Assembly: GCF_963855985.1 (NCBI RefSeq)
Contig: NC_087110.1
Coordinates: 6,501,001-6,565,000, forward strand
Reading direction: 5' to 3'
Length of the DNA: 64,000 nucleotides
Origin: Ostrinia nubilalis
Lineage: Eukaryota; Arthropoda; Insecta; Lepidoptera; Crambidae
This document shows, in pieces, positions 23,413 through 37,600 of the stretch (its first letter is position 1; every line of letters starts with the position of its first letter). The translations under genes were made by a program, and so were the position numbers. Under the pieces are notes generated by a model. It saw nothing but the letters and a program-made list of their open reading frames with translations, ran no database searches and was not told where the DNA came from.

Positions 23413-24215
23413 GGCCAAAAAACGTTTCCCAAATTATCACATCGCAAACAACGTTTCGCAAATTTTCATTTGGCAAATTCTCATTTGGCAAAACAACTTA
23501 TTGCAAACTTTTAATTCGCAAATGTCGTTTTTGGCATATTATTGTTTAGCAAATTATTGTTTGGCAAAGTATGTTTTGCCAAATGTTCCATTTGGCAAAA
23601 ATATTTCACGATAAACTATTTACAAAATAATTTGATTGGTGCACAGAATGGAAAACAAATTAGCTTGATTAGTGGGTTATTATTTTGTTTAGTGGGTAGT
23701 TAATTATAATTTGTTCTAAATTAATTTTTATATTTCATTCTCTTTATCGAAATTTCCAAATGATTCATTAACAATAGAGGTGATTCTAGCGCTCGGCGGC
23801 CGCTGCCGCGGCACGCTTCGCTCGCCTTCGCGCGTTAAGGGTCACTGTTCTAACCTAACCTAACCTACTATTTTCTGCAATACCTACTTTTTGCAACCAT
23901 GCTATTCTCTGAAATATCTTTGTTTCACATAAAATTCTTGTGAAAACCATGATCATGTGCCTTATGCTTTGATTTGTAGGTAACGGTGGGTGGGAAGTGT
24001 CAATTTGACCAAACAAATTATTTGGGATATAATATTTGGCAAAATAAAGCATTTGCTATATAAACATTTGCCAAGTAAAATTTTGCCAAATGATAATTTG
24101 ACCAAATGAATTAGTTGCGAAAAGTTCAGTTGCTAAAAGTTCATTTGGGAAATGAAACTTTGGCGATAAGTTGTTTGCGAAGTGAAATTTGGCGAAAAGT
24201 AATTTGGCCAAACGG
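23413..24215. mobile_element. Foldback built of degenerate TTTGGCAAA units
   Basis: Both flanks (about 23413-23610 and 23998-24215) are chains of ~14-16-bp units around TTTGGCAAA or TTCGCAAA. The right chain is the inverse of the left, starting GTTTGGCCAA and ending TTGGCCAAAC. The middle has a GC-rich patch and (CCTAA)3 at about 23850. The units vary, so the structure is old or diversifies quickly. Confidence 0.65.
23850..23866. repeat. Short (CCTAA)n tract
   Basis: Three CCTAA-type units, the insect telomere motif TTAGG on the minus strand. It is too short to call an internal telomere and is likely part of the surrounding foldback. Confidence 0.4.
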
Positions 24216-25082
24216 AAGGATACCCTCTGGTTTATCTATGCAACGCCAGAGCGTTTAGTTATAGCAACATTGCGCGCTCGAGCTAAGTCAGTAGAATAAA
24301 TTACGTCAGGCGTTAAATTGCAGAGGGTAACATTGCGAGTACTTGCGAGCTATATTAAAACCTGAACTTTGAAAGGATTCTATTAAAGCTGAATATAAAG
24401 TAAAATCCAAATAAAATCATACAATTTGTAACTTTATTGCAATTGATATAAAATTCCAAAAATGTTTAACCTAGGCACATAATAGCAGTTAACCTTCGAA
24501 ATTAACATTTATTCATACGCTTTAGTCGTTAGAATTAAAATCTTAATTACTTTTCCAAGTTAACGCTACTGCAACTAATGTATTAAAACTAAATGCTAAT
24601 GAGATTTAGATTAGCTTAAAATATCTACTTTGATCTGAACACAATTGGGTAAACACACTTAATTATCAAAAAACTAGTCTGAAAACAGTTGAATGAATAA
24701 AATTGACGATCAAATTCATTAATTATTCCATTACATTATCATACCTTAATTTGACAACTTAAAGAAGATAATTATGGTGTAGTAAAATTAGCATTATTAA
24801 CATTCTGTGTGGGATTCGTAATTTGTTCAAAGATTTGGTTTCACTAGGGCTATATTTTATGGAAATATGTAGATCGACTCGACAACACATAAGCTTGGTA
24901 GGTACTATTTAGTACCTACTTATTCTGTGACATAAGTGCCTTTTACCTGTGATGCATATTTAGGCACGCGCGCGGATATGAAATGCCCACTTTTTCATAA
25001 ACGAAAACATGAAATAATGAAATGCGGGCAACCTGCATGCGATCAGATCCGAAATCCGCATCATGGGAAAAAGGCACTTCAA

Positions 25083-25443
25083 CTACTTTTGATGCTTGCT
25101 AGATCGTTCCATCCACGAAGACGGGCCCCACTAATTTTTGGTCGAGGGAACCAAGGCGTGGAGTTTGATCCGAGCAATCCGAGCGTCATTATTCTAGTAT
25201 GCGTGTGCACTCACGGATAATTTAGCGTGTACCGATAACACTTAAACATTAACGGGACTATTCCCACCTCTCGTTCCCACCACTGCAACTTCTGTCTAGT
25301 GGCCAGGATCTACAGCTTGACCGTCATAAAAACCCAACCAATGAAGGTCAAGATTGGCGAAGTTTGTTCGCGGTTGTTCGCGGAAGAAAAGTGGGGCGAG
25401 TCTTCGTAGATGGAACGATCTATAGCTTGCTACTCGTAGTTTA
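25083..25443. mobile_element. Inverted-repeat element split by a retroposon
   Basis: GCTAGATCGTTCCATCCACG with the following GGGCCCCACT block (25085-25140) is inverted at 25381-25440. The interior contains the short retroposon at 25252-25352. It lies just past the LLP stop codon, so it may be transcribed in the 3' UTR. Confidence 0.55.
25252..25352 (-). mobile_element. Short retroposon-like repeat
   Basis: Minus-strand copy of the 16777-16933 family (GGTTGGGTTTTTATGACGG, GGTGGGAATAGTCCCG). Confidence 0.6.
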
Positions 25444-25472
25444 TGTGCTATTGCTGTTCTAAATTCGGTTTC

Positions 25473-25603
25473 TAGCACCTAGATAGATCTGGCAAGGACT
25501 TCTCCTTGCAGTACGAGTAGGAAGGCCAGGCGTTGAAGCCCACTCGGTCGTAGACTCTCTTGGCGCATCGGACGTCGTCTGCCAAGTCTTCGTTGAGGAG
25601 GTC
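25473..25603 (-). CDS. LLP: LLP exon 4 (C-terminal)
   Basis: The acceptor TTCTGATTACAG ends at 25604. The exon supplies the last two bases of Asp100, then LLNEDLADDV, RCAK, GFNAW and a final SRC followed by TAG (25475-25473). This matches the C-terminal helix-rich part of C-type lysozymes, which end in Cys. It carries C112, C131 and C142. Confidence 0.93.
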
Positions 25604-28600
25604 TGTAATCAGAAACCCATGATATTACACAAATGTAGAGTAAAATGGTCTTAGTTGCTAAGAGAATAGAAACCTTAATGATTCTTAAGAACCAGTATGG
25701 CCACTTAACATTGACCAGCGAGGGGAGTAGGCCAAATTCTCCATTTGCCGCTGGTATATTAGAGGGTCGTACTCCCACTGTGGAGGTTTGTCCCCTCAGA
25801 AGATGGTCTAAATGAACTGATGATGATCTAAAAGATATCCCGGCAACATGATAACTTCTTTTGTAAAACCTTTTTGTAAAAGGGTATTTAGGCTCCAACT
25901 CACTTTTTGCGAACGTGAAAAACGTAGAGATGAAACACGATGTCAGTTATTGGATAATTTGTCTTATGATTATACTTGTGCCCGTATTCACAAACATTAC
26001 TATGAGGACTCACAGTGCGCGTGGACGCACAGGGTCACACATCACAGAGCTTTATTCAACGCTGTGTATTCGATTTGCTGCTTTACTTAAGCAAGCAACG
26101 TTTGAAAGCAATGAAATTCCTGGTAAAAGTAGAAAGGAAGTAGGTAATATGAGAAAAAACATTCTTTCGACAGGATTATGAGTGACATCAATTTGAAATG
26201 AGACCGAGGTTGACGTAAAGTTAATATTTTACTATCTCTCATTGGCTCGGTATCGGGCCGTGAAAAATGCCATCCATATTCTATCGACATTCGCATAAGT
26301 ATTCGACGAACGTTCCGCTGTAAGGCAGGAAGGGACAGAATGCTCGCGCTTGCATTCTTAAAATTTTAGATTTCGTTCCAACGTCGTCCACTGCTGGACA
26401 AAGGTCTCTTGCGTAACAATTTTGTTGCGAATCGTAAAGAAACTAGAGAATTTTATCCAATGATGATGAATGATATAAAATCGATCCGAAGCGACTGTTG
26501 ATCTTGGAGTCTCCTATCTACTTATTTTGAGTCAACTATGGCGTCGCATAATAACACAGCTTCTAGAATATTTAACTTTACCATCATCATCGCCAGGTAG
26601 TTTCTATTGCAGGACTACAGACCTCTCTAATAAACCAGAGGAAAATGAAGGATTTGGCTTTCACTTTCACGTTAACCAGAAAGGTTGGCTTAACGAGAAC
26701 TTGTATTAAAGTCTAGTGCATAACTAAGGCACGGGATGGGTGACATAGTTATGACGTGACAGAGCATACAAGTCAACCAACTGGAGGAACACAGGAGGCT
26801 GTTTTGTGACATAAAACGATGACACAAAACACCCTCCTGTACCGCTCTCATACTTCAAGCACTGACTCAGTTAAACGTTAAACTTTGCAGTAATTTTGTG
26901 TGCTACATTTGGAAAAACCACTGGATTCTTTTACATTGTGTATCATAATGCGGGACGAGCGAATTTCTTGCCAACATCTGTGTTCTTCGGTTCACGTATG
27001 AGAACTTGGGAATAAATTCATGATTTCGAAGAGGCGCTAGTTCTAATATTTTGAATGCCAGCTTGTAGCTCAGTCACGCTAAAATGGCTCGATGGATTTG
27101 GATGAATCTGGGGGCACGGCAGTGCCCCCGCCAAGTCGAGCGCGAAGCAAACACTGCCGTACCATCTTTACTGGAACCATTTCGCCGCATTTTCAGGCCT
27201 CTATTTGAGAACCTCTGGATAAGACCAGAACGCAGAAATTTTTGTCATCTAGTAAGCTATAATCACATACTTAAAATCCAAAATTTCAAGTTTGTAGGTC
27301 ATTTAGTTCCGAAGTTAAGCGAAAGCAAAGTTTCGCATTTACGACACTCACTCACTCACTCACTGATGATCATCAAAATAGAACTAGTACTTCCCATTAA
27401 CTCAGAGAGCTGAAATTTGGTACAGAGTTAGGGTTTAATGACTACATAAAGGGAAAACTATAAAAACTAGGAAAATCGAAGATCTGGAGTAACACCACAT
27501 TCATAATCAATACTACTAGCGCCACACCGGCACCGTGGTGTTCGCCTGTACCGCTCATCGCTAGATGGCGTGGCACTTGTTATTAAAACAATTTCTGATT
27601 CGTTGTCCATTTTAAAGGTCGTTGAGTTTATTTGTGTTTAATATCGTAAAAAAAATGTCGATGATATTAAAAGAAAAGACGCCGACGTTAAATAATTATG
27701 CCACTTTCTACAAAAAGAAGTGAAATCCCACCAAAAACATTCTGTAAAAAATTAGCCAAGTCTCGATGGAGCTGCCTGTTTATCTCTAAAAAGTAATGAA
27801 ATCTAGACAAAGTCGTGCCAAGTCTATGGTTCCTTACTGCGATTTCTTTATTATTATATTTAATGTTGTGTGACTTGGCCGTTGAACAATCTTTATTAAG
27901 ATAATCATACATAAGTATTATTGAAATACGCAGCTTTATTAAGCCTACAATTGACTGGTTATTGAATCAACGTTTTCCAAGTGCAATTTATTTTCCATCG
28001 TCAATGGGTAGCGATTTTGGCGACAAATTGGTACAATGGTGTCATGGAGCATCTGGTTTGTTACCCTTCAACGGCCAAGTCACACAACATTAAATATAAT
28101 AATAAAGAAATCGCAGTAAGGAACCATAGACTTGGCACGACTTTGTCTAGATTTCATTACTTTTTAGAGATAAACAGGCAGCTCCATCGAGACTTGGCTA
28201 TTTTTTTACAGAATGTTTTTGGTGGGATATTCTTTTCAGGATTTTCCATACTGGATGCGTTCAGGTTAAAGTGAACTCTATACATTTTGTATCGATGCAA
28301 TCTGACCGTGTGGGCTTAAACAGAGACATAAACCGCACAGTTGACAGATGACAGTTAAATGACCGCTGACAGATTGCCCTGACCGACAATATTCATACAT
28401 GATGCGGGCTGCGTTCTTTGACCTAACCGCAGAACGCATTCAATGTGGAAAATCCTTTAAACTATCTTCTTCTCTGCCTGGTGGCCCATTCATTTATTTG
28501 GGGTCGGCCCTCCGCGTCATGCGTCTCCAAACGGCTTGGTCCTGATTTGTCCCACACTTGGTTACTTGGGCTTCTTTAAGAAAATCCTTTAAACTATAAG

Positions 28601-31600
28601 TTTTTAAATCTTTTTAAACATTTCAATGGATTTAATTTATTTAGAAACGCGTTTATTTTCCAAATACATTAACGAGGTTACGTTTTCATTAGCGCAATAA
28701 ATTGAGTTGTAATTATTGTGATTTACAGTTCATAATTTGCAATTAAATCTGATAAAACGTTTAAATACCTTCACATTTCATGTTGCAATGGCCGCCTTTT
28801 CTGCCCTTTTTGCACCAGTCCTTATTGTTTATCTGAAAATAAAGAAAAAATTCATTAAAAGTACCTATGATAACCACGTAACTTAAACGAAATGTCACTC
28901 TTAATATCTGAAAATAGTGTCGTTTATTGCAAAATATCATCTGTTACAGTGACATAAGGTATTCCTTAATAAAGAAAAATAAAATCAAATAAAAATGCTA
29001 AGCTTGATTATGTAATTTGTGCTTTTACCGTAGGTATATTATACTATTGGCTATATCTTTTATTGTATTGTGTTTATACATACGCATTTACATAAATAAA
29101 CAAAGTAATTCACCGTAAAAAAACATATGGACACACACTGAAACCTTTTCTGTAAAACTGGTAAAACCGCAACGAACAGCGCCACCAGTTATTAAATTAA
29201 ATCGTTACCCAATTAACTATTAATAATGATTAACAAATTCATTCATAATAAGCGTCATGCATTGCAATGTTCCAAATAAATAAGCGAATTAATTAAAAAG
29301 CTGTTTGCTGACATAATACAAAACGGTCGCGTTGTCCTGCACTGCAATATTTTGTATTTACTCTTCTTCAAAAAATACGTAGCTGACTTTTACTTTTGAT
29401 CTATGCTAATATTTTATAGTGTGAGTGTTGTTTTGTAAGTTTGTACTTAAAATATGTGGAAAGTTATCTCCTTTTATGAATATAATATTAGGCCAGTAGA
29501 ATTAAACACAAAAATTGATTAAATCGGAAATAATTCCTACAAAAGATTTTTTTGCTTTAATGGCTTCATTGGTTGCCCATTAAGACTCTCCTAAGTTTTC
29601 GACTTCGACGGAGTTGTGCTTAAGTGGTGGGGGCCCCCGAAAGGGGCGTTTTTTCGGTTTTCCGGTTATACCGCGTAAAGGACTTACCCTATCGAAAAGT
29701 GGTCTTCATGACGGTTAAAGGGCACTTAATCCTGCATTGAATAAGACCAAATTCATATGTTTTGGACAAACCGTTCTCGCGCTAATGTTCGGCAAAGTAG
29801 AAAATATACGTATAAATAATGACCCTCTCCACGTCCAATGGCTTGTTACCCACATGCTTCCAAGCCTTGTAAAGGGTCGCCTTAACCAGTGTAACCCTAA
29901 CAAGGCTCACGAGTTTGATTCGCTTATCCTTGTTCGTCCCAGCCGTTCCTTAACTGCGGTTGCTGCACCTCTTCCTGGCACTCTCCTGAACGACTCTGTG
30001 TTACCTAATGTGGCTGTCCCTCTTCCTTGTACCCTCCTGTACGATTTCATTGCTTAGCCATATGCCTGGTCCAAGGTTCGATGCCACAAAATCAACTTCG
30101 TACGAGTGAAAATAGTTTAAATACTATTTCCCGTGCTTGCAACATTTTTCTTTACTTCTTCGCCTCTATTAGTCGTAGAGTGATTGTATATATCCTATAG
30201 CCTTCCTCAATGTATGAGCTATTCAACACAAAAATAATGATTTCAATCAAACTAGTAATTCTTAAGATTAGCGCGTTCAAACAAACAAACAAAAAACTCT
30301 TCAGCGTTTTAATATGAACTTGTTGTTGTTGATTTTTGGCGTCGAACCTTAGACCAGGCATACGGCTAGGCAACGTAGTCATGCAGGAGGATACAAGGAA
30401 GAGGGGCAGCCACAGTAGGTAACACAGAGTCGTTCAGGTGAGTGCCAGGAAGAGGTGCAGCAACCGCAGTTAAGGAACGGCTGGGACGAACAAGGATAGG
30501 CGCATCAAGCTCGTAAGCCTTGATAGGGTTACACTGGTTGAGGTGGCCCTTTTCAAGACTTGGAAGTCTGTGGGTAACAAACCATTGGACGTGGAGAGGG
30601 TCATTAATTATACGTATATTTTCTACTTTGCCGAACTTTAGCGCGAGAACGGTTTGTCCAAAACATATGAATTTGGTCTTATTCAATGCAGGATTAAGTG
30701 TCCTTCAACCGTCATGAAGACCACTTTTTGATAGGGTAAGTCCTTTACGCGGTATAACCGGAAAACCGAAAAAATGCCTCTTTCGGGGGCCCCCACCACT
30801 TAAGCACAACTCCGTCGAAGTCAAAAACTTAGGAGAGTCTTAATGGGCAACCAATGAAGCCATTAAAACAATAAAATCTTATGTAGGAATTATTTCCGAT
30901 TTAAAAGCTAATTCTACTGGACTATATAGAAAATTCGTTAATTTTAGGTCGTAAAAATTACGTAAGAGCTATGCAGCATGTACTCAATTATAAGGTTTGA
31001 ATCGTCTTGTTTGCTACACACAGATTAATCCTTATGTAATCACATAATTTAATTTCGAGGCTGAATAGCTTCTAAATGGATTTAAGATTAGATCTAGTAC
31101 TTAAATCACAAAGCGGGGTATCTCAATATATCAATAGAAGCTTACATTATCATCATATTATTTAATTATCACAGATAATACCTCTAACTTTGACAATGAA
31201 ATGCTATGATCGTTGAATTCACACTTTAAAATTCAAGGCATATTAGCCAGTTGCAACCCTTTTCATTTCATTCGTGCTAACGTAAAATAATGCAATCGAA
31301 TTGCGGCTCAACGATTAATATTTCGGACAGGGCTTAACGAGGGGAAATCTTTTTTTCATTATGACATTACAATGAGCAAAGAATTTAGTGATGTGTCATT
31401 TTTTATTGAAAGAAAGAAAAAATAGTATATTTTTTATAAGTAGGAGTTGGAAAATGCATCTAACAAATCGTTTATTAAAACAACTTGCAATAAGTTGTAA
31501 AAATAAATGAAAGGTAAGTGTGTTTTTTGGTTCATTAAGAAAATATTTTGCTTTGTCTGCGACAGCTACTAAGAAAATAACAGTATTTAAAATAAATTAT

Positions 31601-34600
31601 GTTAGCAATATAAGGTGAGCGACAGTGACAGAACAAAATTAAATTTACAAACCGTGTAGGCTGTAATTGTTTTTATATTACACTCAAATTCTACACTTAT
31701 GAAGATTTTTATGTTTATGATTGGTCCAAAAATAGAAACTTATTTCAGACAAAGCTCGCAGCTCTCAAAATTAAAGCTCTGAAGCTTTCTTATGTGCTAC
31801 TAACAACAGTGAATTGTAAAGTACATTATAAGGGTACCATTTAGCGCAACATGGGATTCCCCCCAACAAGGTGAACAGATGACCTCATAAAGGTAAGTAG
31901 GAAGGCGCTGGATGCAGGCCGCTACCAACCGGCCAATCTGGGAATCATTGAGAGAGGCCTATGTTCAGCAGTGTACGTCCTGTGACTGAAATGATGATGG
32001 TCTGTCTGCTTCCTTTGACCTTCACCTTATCGTCGATCTAGCTACCTTACTACTTCGCCCGTGATCGCCACTCGAGAACTTTTCTGCTCCAACGCCAATT
32101 TAAATATTAGTTTTCAATTATCGGATAGACACCATCACAATTCACACCGATAAATTTAGCAATAGCGGTATTAAATAACGCTGTTTTGTCGACGACCTCA
32201 TAATTTAATCCCTTGCGCTGATTAATCGCAGTGTTGTGTCGGGATTATGGCAGATTAATTAATCTGTGTACATCACAATCATTCTCATTGAGATTCCGCA
32301 TCGTGTTGCGTTATCGCCTGAATGATGACGCCATTTTGGTCTTTAGTTTCGGGGATATGATTTAAATGTTAATCTACAATCGCGTGGCAGGGTAGTTGAT
32401 AAGAGATAATAATTCAGTTGTTTTGGCATTGTATGTAGGTTTTGAAGTTTATTGTAATTTTCATGTAACCACAGTTAACATAAACTAGTAAAACGCTTTT
32501 ATGCCCTTGCATGCAATGTTTCCATGGACATTTGACAAATGACTTAAATAGAATCTTAAATCCATTTAGATGCTATTCAGCCTTCAAATTATAATATTAT
32601 GTGATAGCATACAGATTAATCTGTGTGTAGTAAACAAGAAGATTTATTAAACCTTATAATTGAGTAGGTACATAATTATTAGGTACACAACTAAGGGTAA
32701 TTGCAATGACTCAAATATCCATTATTTGAGTCTAAAGATCACACTCTCCTAATTAGTAGATATTAGGAGAGTAAGATTTTTAGACTCGAATCAAATGTCC
32801 CAGGTTCAATTCCCCGGTGGGATAGTGTGAAAACACTTTGTATTGGTTCCTTTCTGTTCGGTTAAGAGATTGTCGTCTTGAATGAACTCAGGTTTCCGTT
32901 ATTATTCCGTGCTTTCCGGAGAAACTGAACTGTGTCTCCAAACCAATGTAACTTTTTATGATACTTAAAATCAACTTTCAGCTATGTTCCATTGCAAATA
33001 GAGGTATCACTGAATCGTTTCTGAGACAAAAGTTCAATACGGCGACAAAAATCAAATTTATATCCATCAGATAAACCGGTGGATAATACAAAATCGGTTA
33101 ACTTCAGGTTGGGTGAGTCGACGTTAATGTGACATTGAACGCGTCCAGGAATTATTCAAATTGTTCCCGAGTTGTAAAGTGGGAGAATTGGCACTTTTAT
33201 ACCAATATCTATTGACATTTGACATTGACTGCAAAATGAGGGTTTTCGCGATTGAATAATCCGCCACATGGCAATACGTAGACGGGAGGTCCAAATGCTG
33301 CATGATTGGTGGATTTTGTCATACTTATCTGTCAATGTCATGTCAAAAATAACCAATCATGCAGCATTTGGACCTCGCGTCTACGTCTTGCCATCTGGCG
33401 GATTTTTCAATCGCGAAAACCCTCATTGTAGTGCGTTTTCCTGCGCTACGTTTTTAGGGTTCCGTAGACCTGACAAGGAACCCTTATTGTGTTTTAAATT
33501 TACAATCCATAGCACATTAGATTACATAATATTTTTGTTGCAACTTAATGTGTCTTTGTCTGTCCATACTTATAAATTTGTATTTGCCAGATGTCGTAAA
33601 TGCTACAAACTTGAAGTATTTTTTTAAAATTAACTACCATTCTTTGTTTAGTTAGTACTGTCGTTACTGATGTAAATTCAGTTCAAAGATGTAACGTCAA
33701 CGTAACGTGATATAGCTGACCCACGCTGAACTGTCCCACCAAACTCAATGACAGGGGGGCGCTACCATCGTTCAACTACACTCGGCATCAAATAAATCGC
33801 ACCTCCCGCGACAAGCACTTATCAAACGTATGCATCCCCACTTCCCACCAACATTGGTACGATTTGAAAGCCTAGTTCTAAACTTCATTTCATTAAAGAA
33901 AAGGTTTTTACCCCAAAAATGTGTCTTTACAAGGATCCAGAGTCACTTCTTCAAAAAATAGGTAGTTACGCTATAGCCATTTTTTATGACTATAAAACTG
34001 TTAAGTTGGGATTAATCGCTATCCATCTGTTAAAGAGGACACGTGAGACCTTTATTTGGTTTTATAACCATAAAAATTGGTCTAATTGATCCCAGAGGTG
34101 AGCCCAAAGTGAGGTCTATTTTCAAGTCACATTTATGGTAGGTATATGTTAATCATTTATTTAGAAATGAAATGTATTTTTCTTTAAGGATATTTATTGG
34201 GCATTCAAATAACACCAATATTGTTGGGGTATGTCTAGTAGTTAACGGTAACATTACTTTGTGTCGGTGTCATAACCATGGCATTATTAGCATCATAGAC
34301 AAATTTGAAGTGGCGCCACTGAGCCGCCCCACTAATTTTAAATATTTTATTTTGTCAATGCATTATTATAGAATAGGATTCGCTTTCAAATACTTGTAAC
34401 GACTTAACGCTTTAAATTAACTGAAACTGAGAATATACGCAATTTTATGAAGAAAAAGCATTTTAATTCGCAACTTATCAACACGACTCTTCGAGTTACG
34501 AGCATCGCAGCAACAGGGTACCATAATTGTGTCAGAAGAAAATCTTTAAAGTTCGCGTCGCGGAAGGTGCGGTTTATTTGATGTTGAGTGTATTTATGGT

Positions 34601-37600
34601 TTCCAACATGGCAAAAATCGGAACCAGCGATCCGGTATTGACGGTGGCGCCCCACTGTCAATGTCATGGATAGGACAGTTCAGTATTTTGGAACCATAAC
34701 GTATACAGGTACCTAGTTCTTTTTTTTTACCAATTTTCTGTCAATTTTGTTTACTAAGGCTGAGTTGCACCACCTAAATTTGACCGTAACTATAACGATA
34801 ACCGATGTTTTTTGTATGAATTTTGACAGATTTTTGACGTTTGTCAAAGTTAAAGTAAAATGGTGCAACCCAGCCTTACTAGGTATAATTTTCAAACAAC
34901 TGCCCGAATCATTAAATTAGAACTTATCAAAATTGAATCCAAGCTTAAAATTATAACAACAATTTATTTTAACTTAATCTGGTCGGTAAATGAGGACGCG
35001 AAATAATATGATATTATTATTATGATACGAGTTTTACACCCAACTTCTACGAAAGAAACGTAATTAGTGACGTCATAAATTAGGATAATCGCGTCATACA
35101 CTCTCGGCTTAACTTTAAATCTTTGTAATTTTGCTCCGTTTCAACATTAAGCGAATTTGGGAACTCAGGCTAAATACTACCTAATATCTTAACGTACTCG
35201 AAATAAAGTTCGTTTTTGCAATAAAAATGTACATTTTGATATGCTGGCGATTGTATATTGTACGTAAAAACACTTACGTTTCGATTATGTTGAACAAATA
35301 TGTTTTAGCAAAATAAATATCCATCATAATACGAATATCAATTGCTGAGCCGTTTCTGTTTCATAACTTGGGGTCTGTATTTTGTAATCACTCGACTTTA
35401 TATTTTGATAAAAGTAGCAGCTTTGTTTTAGAAAATTTCGGAACCCGGAAAGTTATCCTCGAGGTCAGAGGTCAATCCGTACAAACATACATTTATGAGA
35501 AAATTATCTTTATATTTCTCCGGGTGTTTTCTGTGTTTAACACATAGCAGAAATAATTTAAGTACCATGTTCAGGTTTGCCTACATCTGTAGTAATAATA
35601 TGTTATTGTTGCCTACGATTCAATGACTACAGTAGGCGCGCGAGTTCATGTCCATCGGGGCCTTACTTACTTACTTATTTACTTATACTTATACTTACTT
35701 ATAAGTTGCAAAAAATATGGAATAAGTAGATAAGGTTGACCTACTTAATTGGTAATAATTATCGATATCGACATTAGCATAATTAGTTAGGTAACAGCAC
35801 TACCGCATTCCTCAGGATGGACATGAACTCGCGCGCCTACTGTACGTACGACTATTTAGTCTACGTACTACACCATCAGCTGGTGTCCAAAGATTTTGTA
35901 GTGTGAAAATGTCCAAAGGCATGACGTAAAATATCGAGTGCCTCCAGAATACGCCCTCCATGCAAACAGAGCACCTATTCAAAACGTTCATTGATAGTAT
36001 GTTTATGGAATATTTTTACGGAAGTGGGCGTTAATAGTCGCACCACAGTTCTCTGAAACTATTGCGGCTATTATCGTAGTTACACGCTTTTTCATGTACA
36101 AATTTTCTTGTTTCCAATAAGTAAATTTTGAATTTGAATTTTGAATTGATAATGTTGTTGCTATGTTTGAGATAAACCTCCAAAGATATTGTCGTGCGAA
36201 ATGTCCAAAGACATATCGAGTGCCTCCAGAATACACCCTCCAGGCAAACAGAGCACCTATTCGAGACGTTCATCAGAGCGACACAGCCTTGAGATTAGCA
36301 ATCCCAGGGGAAAGTATTAGCTTGCAATACGTTATTTACCGACCGCGGGCTGATTTCAATCGGGACTTCGATTTGCGAGGCAGGGATGGGGGTGGTCGAT
36401 AGAGAACAAAAGGTTTTATCGATAAACTTCAAATTCAAGATATGCGATTAAAGCTAGCCCATTTGTGTCGGTGCTTTTTTTAATCTTTATTTATTTGGAG
36501 GCTTTTGTCTATTAGGACACGACAGCCCCATCGAACCTTAAACTAAATTTACAATTTAATGGATGTCACGCCAGCGGGACAAGGGAATCAATTATAGATA
36601 GTCGGTGTTGGACTTGGCGTATCCAAAACCGAGAAACGTGAATCCACTCGTAACATAAATAGGTATTTAGCTCGAGGGGTCAACGGGACTTTTAGATTCT
36701 TTAAAAAAAGCTGATGATGAAATGAGAGCGTTCAACTCCAACCAACATGGCTAAAATCGGAATCAGCGATCCGGTATTGCCGGTGGCGTCCCCCTGTCAA
36801 TGTCACGGGTGGGAACAGTTCAGTAGATTGGGTCTATATCGATATTACAAAAACTACAAAACTGTCACCACTAGTCATCTAGTCTCGAATCGAACCCGCC
36901 TATCCTAGGATCTAGGTAGATCACATCGCCGTAACGAAGCGACAATGCGAATGCTCCGCGACTTAATGACGTCACCACTTAGAGGGTGATCTAATGGGAA
37001 TATACAGGGTGACTGTGCATACTAATAAAACTTAATAAATTACATAAATTAAAATTGAAAATACATCCAACTCATAGAGCTGATTGCTGCTGGGGCAGAA
37101 AAGTTCTCGAGTGGCGACCACGAGCCGGAAGACTAGTGTGGGTAGGCCTCCCACTAGATGGACCGGCGATCTGGTGAAGGTCTTTGTGGAAAACCTTGGG
37201 GGAGGCCTTTGTACAGCAGTGGACGCCTTTGGGCTGAAACGACAACTCATGAACACGACCACTCTATCAAATCTTTTCTCTTTATAATAATACTCTGTAG
37301 ATAAGTTGCAATGGATCTTTCTCTAGTATAATTTTAAGATGTAATTTTGCTCATTGTTGGTTTAGTGAGAATTTTAATTACTCGTATATTATCCTTACTT
37401 TAGGCGATGATTTTCTAGACTGTTTTGGTTCGTATAAACGCCTGATTTAATTTCATTCTAATTACTGATGCTACTAACGTTTCGGATTTTTCTTAATAAA
37501 GTATAATAGTGCTCGTTAATTAAAACAAAGGTTACACGAAATAATATTATTTCAAGAGTCCTTTAAAAATAGACTCATTAAGGATAATTTAATTTCGTTC

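Larger units (their letters stand above)
7690..25472. other. Intergenic region downstream of the LLP gene
   Basis: No host exon could be supported here on either strand. The recognisable content is the repeats listed separately. The remaining stretches (for example 8957-9480, 13816-14911, 16948-18260, 18400-19240, 20860-22590, 24216-25080) are AT-rich DNA in which I see no gene. The 3' UTR of the LLP gene must extend into its upper end. The first AATAAA on the minus strand below the stop lies far away (rc at about 24509, then 24433-24438), so the poly(A) site is undecided. Confidence 0.5.
25604..28768 (-). other. LLP: LLP intron 3 (3165 bp, phase 1)
   Basis: GT at the 28768 end (GTATTT) and AG at 25604. 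It contains a GAT-tailed repeat (25725-25812), a MITE copy (25980-26104), a small RTE piece, a CACT-microsatellite repeat (27084-27470) and the 162-bp inverted repeat (27725-28228). I see nothing in 26413-27080. Confidence 0.9.

Noticed and set aside
23850..23866. Internal telomere (CCTAA repeats)
   Set aside because: Only about three units, embedded in a foldback; far too short.
29737..30686. Paired 106-codon ORFs on opposite strands as a conserved small gene
   Set aside because: Both begin at TTG, lie in inverted arms of a foldback, and differ mostly by replacement changes. Equal length follows from shared ancestry of the arms.
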